A stretch of 64,000 bases of DNA from Linnemannia schmuckeri. Its lineage: Eukaryota; Mortierellomycota; Mortierellomycetes; Mortierellales; Mortierellaceae. The DNA lies in contig JANATG010000008.1 of assembly GCA_029449235.1 (NCBI GenBank), positions 682,001-746,000 of the forward strand, given 5' to 3'. The position numbers and the translations under genes are program-made. The notes beneath the pieces were generated by a model. That model searched no databases and was not told the origin of the DNA. It worked only from the letters and a program-made list of their open reading frames with translations. Position 1 is the first letter of the stretch, and each line of letters starts with the position of its first letter. Shown here in pieces: positions 58,742 through 64,000 of the stretch.

Positions 58742-59984
58742 TTATTGCTGGGCGGGACGGCCACGACCCAATCCAGAGCGGAACTCGGGCTTGTAGTCAC
58801 CGGAGGCACCCTCCTTCTTCTCACCGTCGTCACGGCGGCGGTAGTCCTCGCGGTCACCGCGCTGGCGGTAAGCACCCTCGGGACGCTCTATTAGATGACA
58901 AAAGGGAATGGAAAAGAGGTATTGGGGTCAGGAACTGGTTTAGTATCGTGACGAGTGTAGATGATGGGTTTAATAGTAATGGTGTGGGTGGTTGTCGTTT
59001 GGTTGAAAATGATATCACAACATCTAGTCGTTTTCTGCAACTGTTCTTGTATGATGATAAAGGCGCCTCAGCCCAATTTGATAATGTCGGTGGTAGGTTG
59101 GGGTGTCAACGTGCCGTAGAATCCATGAATCCCGTGTTCGTAGTAACGCTCAACTAATATGTCTGCCACTGAAGAGCATTTTAACTGAGTCCTGGCCGCC
59201 AAATATGTTTGTCAAAACCGGTCCCTGCCCTAACACAAATTGCTAAGAGGTTGGTCACAAACAACCAAGTTCCTGAATGATCCCTCCTCCTAGGTCGCCT
59301 GTTTGTTGAAGTCGATCCTGAAAGCAAAGGCCTCCACTTATTCAGTAAAACATTGACTGGCGCTTCCGTTGCATAAAATGTCTATCCAGGAACGCAAAAT
59401 GGCGGAAGGTAAAACTTAGAGGTATCCATAGAGAGAAACAAAGCAGGGGATGATTACCAGCACGGCGGGGAGCCGAAGGACGAGCAGTCTTCTTGAAGGT
59501 GGCGGGGAAGATCTCCGAGGGCAAGTGGAGGTACTCGCGGAGGTACTCGATACCGGCATCGGTCAAGGTGTAGTAGTAGTACTGCCACGAGAACTGGGTC
59601 TTGACGTACTGCTTGGAGTCCAAGGACTGGAGAGCCTTGATGACCTGCAAGTTGGGGACATCGATCTCATCGTGCTTGGGGGCGTTGAAGTCCTTCTTGG
59701 CGACCAAGACACCATCTGTTTCGTTTGTCGATTGGTTGTTGGAGATTTTGTTGAAGGGTTGATGTTGGTTGATGGTCAAGTTGGTGGTAACAGTCGAGAT
59801 CAGGTCGGAATAGCGTGTAAGAAAAAAGGAAGGTTGTTAGTTAGTAAGATGTCTGCCATCACGCCTGTTCCACCGTTCGTTCATCCTTGTGAAAAACGCC
59901 CTTCCTGTGTCAAAAAAGATTGGTTTCCGTACCCTTGAAGAGGGCCTCGTAGATAAGCTTGCGGTTCTGCTTGGGGATAAGCAT
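58742..59984 (-). CDS. RPS10: 40S ribosomal protein eS10
   Basis: Exons 59984-59933, 59715-59458 and 58887-58742 encode 151 residues. It is a component of the small ribosomal subunit head near the mRNA entry and contacts with stress-response kinases. Sequence: MLIPKQNRKLIYEALFKDGV, VPNLQVIKALQSLDSKQYVK, FSWQYYYYTLTDAGIEYLREYLHLP, then the basic Arg/Gly-rich eS10 tail (SAPRRAGRPEGAYRQR). Length and motif order are normal. The second intron is 570 nt, long for this locus; I found no C/D or H/ACA snoRNA in the sense orientation by eye. Confidence 0.96.
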
Positions 59985-60858
59985 GCTGAATTATCTGTTA
60001 GGGCAAGAACAGGAAAAAGGTGATGGACAGATGTTAGTGATCTGTTATAAATCTGTTGTTTTTTAATGTTTCTTCTCTCCTGGCGGATTGAAGGATTTCT
60101 GGCAATGTCCCATCCTTGTCTCCTACGTCCCTTCGTTTGAGCCATCGCTTCTTTCGTTTCCTCCTGTCGTTTCCTTCCATTCCGCCATTCCTGTCTCTGT
60201 AGATGAACCTTTAAGTTGGGTTATAATAACGGCCACAGGTCGTTTCTGAGAAGATGAAAAATAGGCGATGGGTTTAGATGAAGAGCTGGCGATAGATGGA
60301 TTGATGGATCGACAGCCGGAGTCTTTTACAGCTGTTGGATGGGTAGCTACAGCATCCTATTGTATCCATGGATGTCTCAAGTCGGTGGTTGTCCTGCATA
60401 AGTCACGTGTCTCAGCACCTTCACAGCCAATTTGCGCACCAGTGGAAAAAAGAGGGAGATGATAATTTTGCCAATTCCACTCCTTTCAAACCAATAGCAA
60501 AGCCACCCGTCTTTCTCTCTTGCTATGCCTGTCTCTCGGTCTTTGATCTGTATTGTCTTCAGTACTTGACTTTGGATGTGTTCAACTTCAGCTGAACAAG
60601 CCCAGACGACTCTCTTTATTTTTGATAACAATATTAATCCAGCTCAATGACATTGATCAAGTGCTACTTTTCTTTTCAAACAAGCGATTGCCGGGCACCT
60701 CCTTGGGTCCTCAAGATTATTGTGGCTATCCCAGCTCTGGTTCACTCAAAGAGCAATACAATTGAGAAAAAGAGACTATAGCGGGTTTGTTTACTTTCTG
60801 AACATAAAAGGCTATGCACAACTGGACTAAAGACAATTTTCTAGCAAAGAAGTCCTTT
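59985..60858. other. Intergenic region upstream of eS10
   Basis: Probably the eS10 promoter and leader (59985-60250) followed by the 3' flank of the LEA-like gene. Only short frames; nothing recognised. Confidence 0.55.
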
Positions 60859-62656
60859 TTAAGCGACAACGTGCTTGGGGTGGAACTCAGGGGCATCGGC
60901 CCTCAACTCGGAGTGCTCAACATCTACTAAAGTAGCAAACAAAAGAAAAAATGGGACATAAGCTGATGAGCAACCGATTTTCGTGGCGTTGATTTTTTTT
61001 TTTTTTTAAACGGCTGAGCGCACGGTCCATGGAAGTGAAAATAAGAGTTGTGGGATCCATCCGGCGATATATATATGGGATCTACTTCGTACCGATGACA
61101 TGGTGGGAGGGATCGTCCAACTTGTCCATGGCCTGGGACGCCTTGCTGCGGTAGCCGCTGTCAGACTGAGGAGCGTGAGCGTAGCTGTCGTCTGAATTGT
61201 GCTCGGGCTGAGCAACGACTTCGGCAAACGTCTTGATGTTGTTAGTGTGATGCTGGCCAACGTTGTTGTTCTTGTGGGTATCCTTGGCGGCGTGCTTGGG
61301 ATCATGGGCAGCATCATTGGTGGCATGCTTAGAGTCGTGTACAGGATCCATAGCGGCGTGCTTAGTATCATGGGTGGCATTCTCGGCACCTTTGTTGGCC
61401 TTCTTAGCCTCGCCCTTGACGTGCTCACGAGCATCATCAAACTCGTCGGTGGCATCCTCAAAGTCATCGGCAATATCATTAGCCGCGTCCTTAACGGTCT
61501 CCTTGGTGTGCTTAGTACTGTTCTTGGTGTGCTTGAGATCTTCATCGACGTGCTTCTTGGTCTGCTTGCCAGCATCCTCGACTCCCTTCTTTGCGTCATG
61601 GGCGGTATCCTTTGTGTGCTTCTTGGCCTTCTCAGCGCCGTCCTTGGCGTCATGGGTAGCACCCTCGGCGCCCTTCTTTGCCTCATGGGCGGCATCCTTT
61701 GCGTGCTTCTTGGTCTTCTCAGCACCGTCCTTGGCGTCATGGGTAGCACCCTCGGCGCCCTTCTTGACATCCTTAGCAGTATCCTTGGTATGCTTCTTAG
61801 TCTTCTCAGCACCATCCTTAACATCGTCAGCGGCCTTATCGGCACCCTTTTTCACGTCTTTAGCGGCATCCTCAGCACCCTTCTTGGCGTCCTTCGCCGC
61901 GGCCTTAACGTCGTCAGTGACTTTGTCGGCACCCTTTTTGGCGCTCTCGGCGGTATCCTTAGCTGCCTTCTTGGTATCCTTAGCAGCAACCTTGATGTTG
62001 TCCTTTGCCTTTTCGGCGCCCTTCTTAGCGCTCTCGGCAGCATCCTCGACATTCTCCTTGGCCTTCTTGAGATCGTCTCTGGCGGCCCCGACACTTTGCT
62101 CGACCTTCTCGAGACCCTCGGAGGCCAGACCGCGAGCGTGATCAGCGACCTCACTGGCCTTTTGCTTGGCTTTCTCCGAGGCCTCGGACAATCTTTGCTG
62201 GGTCTCCTCGCTGAGCTGTAATAGGGCGACATTGATGCGAGAAGAGTCAAAGAGATAACGATAAAAAAGGGAGGAGATGAGAATCCATTTCTATTGAGCG
62301 CCTCAGCAAAGTATCAGTTAGCAGTGATGTGTCCGGTCTCTCTTACCTCCTTGGCCTCCTTGATGACCTCGTCCTTGGTAGCTACATGTTTGATAAGGGT
62401 AGAGATTGATCTGTCAGAGGTCTTCACCAACCATCACCAACTAGTCATTGAAACATGAAAAAAATCGACATAGCTGAGAAAACATACCGGTAGCCTGGGC
62501 GGCAATCTCGTTAGCCTTCTCCTTCAACTGGGCGGCCTGTTCGGCGCGCTGCTCTTCTGTTGTGGACATGTACCAGTAGACAACGACGCTGGCCAAGGCG
62601 ACGATACCAGCGAACATGGCGTTGCTGGAAGCTGATGAACCGGCGTGGCTAACCAT
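60859..62656 (-). CDS. Membrane-anchored LEA-like Lys/Ala-repeat protein with C-terminal PAM2-like motif
   Basis: Four exons: 62656-62488, 62381-62347, 62215-61093 and 60926-60859, giving 464 residues in matching phase. Residues 14-31 are hydrophobic (AMFAGIVALASVVVYWYM), an N-terminal membrane anchor. Then come about 250 residues of degenerate 11-mer repeats of the KKGAEDAAKDV / KTKKHTKDTAHDA type, predicted amphipathic helix and typical of group 3 LEA (desiccation/stress) proteins. A His/Asn/Asp-rich segment follows (about 290-440). The last exon, beyond an intron whose donor lies in the apparent stop region at 61092, encodes HSELRADAPEFHPKHV, matching the PAM2 pattern L-x-x-x-A-x-E-F-x-P that binds the MLLE domain of poly(A)-binding protein. 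Without this splice the protein would end in IGTK at 61082. Confidence 0.78.
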
Positions 62657-64000
62657 GATATGATTTGTGTAGGCGATTGTGTAAAAATGGGACTGATTGC
62701 TTTGTGTTTTTATGTTGTGTTGTGTAATGGGTGTGAATGTGATATGTACAATGTTCAACGAAAGAGAGAGGAAAGGAGGAAAGTGTTGTGGGGAAAGCGG
62801 TGATGATATGTGCAGGCAAATAAGAGGAATGAGGAAAGAATGAAGAAAAAAAAGGTGAAAAACGTTGAGGTGTGTGATATCGACGAGACGAAAGAGAGGT
62901 GATGAAATACATAAATGCAACAAAAAAAATTTTGACCAACTGAAACGAATCGCTGTCAGGATGGTATAGAAATTGTCTCGAATCACCACGGGTGGGTGTT
63001 CGTTCTCACTTTCACCCTGTCACACATAGACATAAGCTGATTGCCAAGCCCTGTCCGAGCTGTCGTCATTCCCTGTATCTCTTACTTGGTTTTTTTTTTT
63101 TCGCCTTTTCGGAACGCCTTCATTTACAGCAAGAAATAACATGCAACCGTTGTTGGGCGTTGTTGAAAAAAGGAAATAAAACAAATGAGAGGAGCTTTAA
63201 AAGAACGTAATTGGACATACCAGATAATTCTTTATGGTCGGTCGCGTATCTTTGTCTATCCCACGGTCAATTGTGAGAGATACAATGGTCAATTGCCCAA
63301 TTGATGTTGGTGGTCTATCTTCACGTTCATTTTAGTCCTTGGTAAAAGCTTGGGCATAGCTAATTTGGCGTGCCCTATGCCAAAGAGAAGATGTGACGTC
63401 AGTGTGGATGAAAAAAAAGTGCTTTGCGAGAAGTTGTGCGACCTCTCTCTGGGTCCATGGGTCAGACCTGGTCAGGGTGCTTGTGTCGCTCTGCGAAACT
63501 CAATTTCCACTTGCAATATTATTCTAGGGTGGTTGGTCCTCCTTTGCCGGATATTTTTTTTTTGGATTTTGACTTGACCGCGTTCAAACGAAAGCGACGT
63601 TCGGCGATGAACAATGAGAAAATAAAGGAGGCTTTATAATGTGAATGTGTGTATGAGATTCAGAAAGAAATAGGAGCGATGACTGACCAAATTGGTTGAC
63701 TAGTTGACTGACTGACTGACTGTGCTGGCGGACAGACAGCAAAAAGAGACTCTCCCCAACTAGAATTGACTCCTTCTGCCCCCTTTTTTCTTTTTCCTTT
63801 TTTTATTCCTCACTCTGCACGTCTCTCCCTTTTCTCACTCATCTCAATACCCCTTTCCCTGTCACTGCTGGTCATCTCATCCGACACTTCGAATCCGGCC
63901 ATCGACACTTCCATCTGTGTTGTTTCTCCTATTGCACAGGCAGGACACTCCATTCGACGACCACGGGTCTATTCGCCATTAGCCACTTGGTATGTCCAAG
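62657..64000. other. Right-end intergenic region, probably 5' flank of a plus-strand gene beyond the window
   Basis: 62657-62990 is the leader of the LEA-like gene. The rest holds a (TGAC)4 repeat near 63704-63722 and a long CT-rich, then AC-rich leader (63780-64000) like those before the plus-strand genes of this window. A GTATGT donor near 63990 may open a 5' UTR intron. No coding sequence is visible. Confidence 0.5.

Noticed and set aside
59041..59070. TGATGA-like C box in the eS10 intron suggesting a C/D snoRNA
   Set aside because: It lies on the strand antisense to the host gene, and no convincing D box and terminal stem were found.
61199..62221. A 340-codon open frame on the plus strand, hydrophobic, looking like a multi-pass membrane protein
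   Set aside because: It is the exact antisense of the Lys/Ala LEA-like repeats; its Leu/Gly/Ile composition is the mirror of AAG/GCC codons, and there are no splice or start features of its own.

Overview
This window is nuclear DNA of a filamentous fungus, most likely an early-diverging Mucoromycota/Mortierellomycota species (Mortierella-like). The evidence is a dense mix of multi-exon genes on both strands, short GT-AG introns (mostly 90-130 nt) with CTAAC/CTAAT-like branch sites, long pyrimidine-rich 5' leaders, Gln/Asn/Ser/Pro-rich insertions in conserved proteins, many A- and G-homopolymers, and fungal gene families (ARID2/Rsc9, Ert1/AcuK, fungal double-domain PFK, Rgp1). The taxonomic call is inference. 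Exon coordinates come from reading splice sites by eye; for every intact multi-exon gene the summed exon length is an exact multiple of three.

Layout: 99-445 is the 3' end of a NDUFAF7/MidA-type complex I assembly methyltransferase, convergent with a Rsc9/ARID2 chromatin-remodelling subunit (3388-616, minus). Immediately upstream of Rsc9 lies a decayed Helitron: its 3' terminus (GC-rich hairpin, CTAG, then T) is at 3617-3644 and a broken PIF1-type helicase runs back to about 5.9 kb. After a two-copy direct repeat (6.03-6.33 kb) comes the most unusual locus, 6603-10790: an XPG/FEN1-like PIN nuclease reading, through in-phase introns, into a Fanzor (eukaryotic TnpB-like, RNA-guided) nuclease. 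It carries at least three single-base frameshifts and two nonsense codons.

From 10.99 to 28.4 kb is a housekeeping block: IK/RED spliceosome factor, phosphofructokinase, SUMO, FRA10AC1-like protein, Rgp1 (Ypt6/Rab6 GEF subunit), mitochondrial ribosomal protein bL28m and an Ert1/AcuK transcription factor. From 30.2 to 35.4 kb is a tandem pair of seven-transmembrane receptors, the upstream one a pseudogene and the downstream one intact. Then follow a small acidic conserved protein (37.1-35.8, minus), a TBC Rab-GAP with a C-terminal coiled coil (41.4-38.1, minus), cyclin C of the Mediator kinase module (43.3-45.2), a tetraspanin-like protein (47.0-45.4, minus), two tandem TLC-domain membrane proteins (49.9-47.6 and 54.4-52.0, minus), a small secreted probably GPI-anchored protein (56.3-55.5, minus), ribosomal protein eS10 (60.0-58.7, minus) and a membrane-anchored LEA-like Lys/Ala repeat protein (62.7-60.9, minus). 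The last exon of that LEA-like protein encodes a PAM2-like poly(A)-binding-protein ligand.

Most conserved genes serve core functions (chromatin, splicing, glycolysis, sumoylation, trafficking, translation). The accessory content is concentrated in 3.6-10.8 kb (Helitron plus XPG-Fanzor) and 30-35 kb (receptor duplication). I saw no tRNA, rRNA or CRISPR array.
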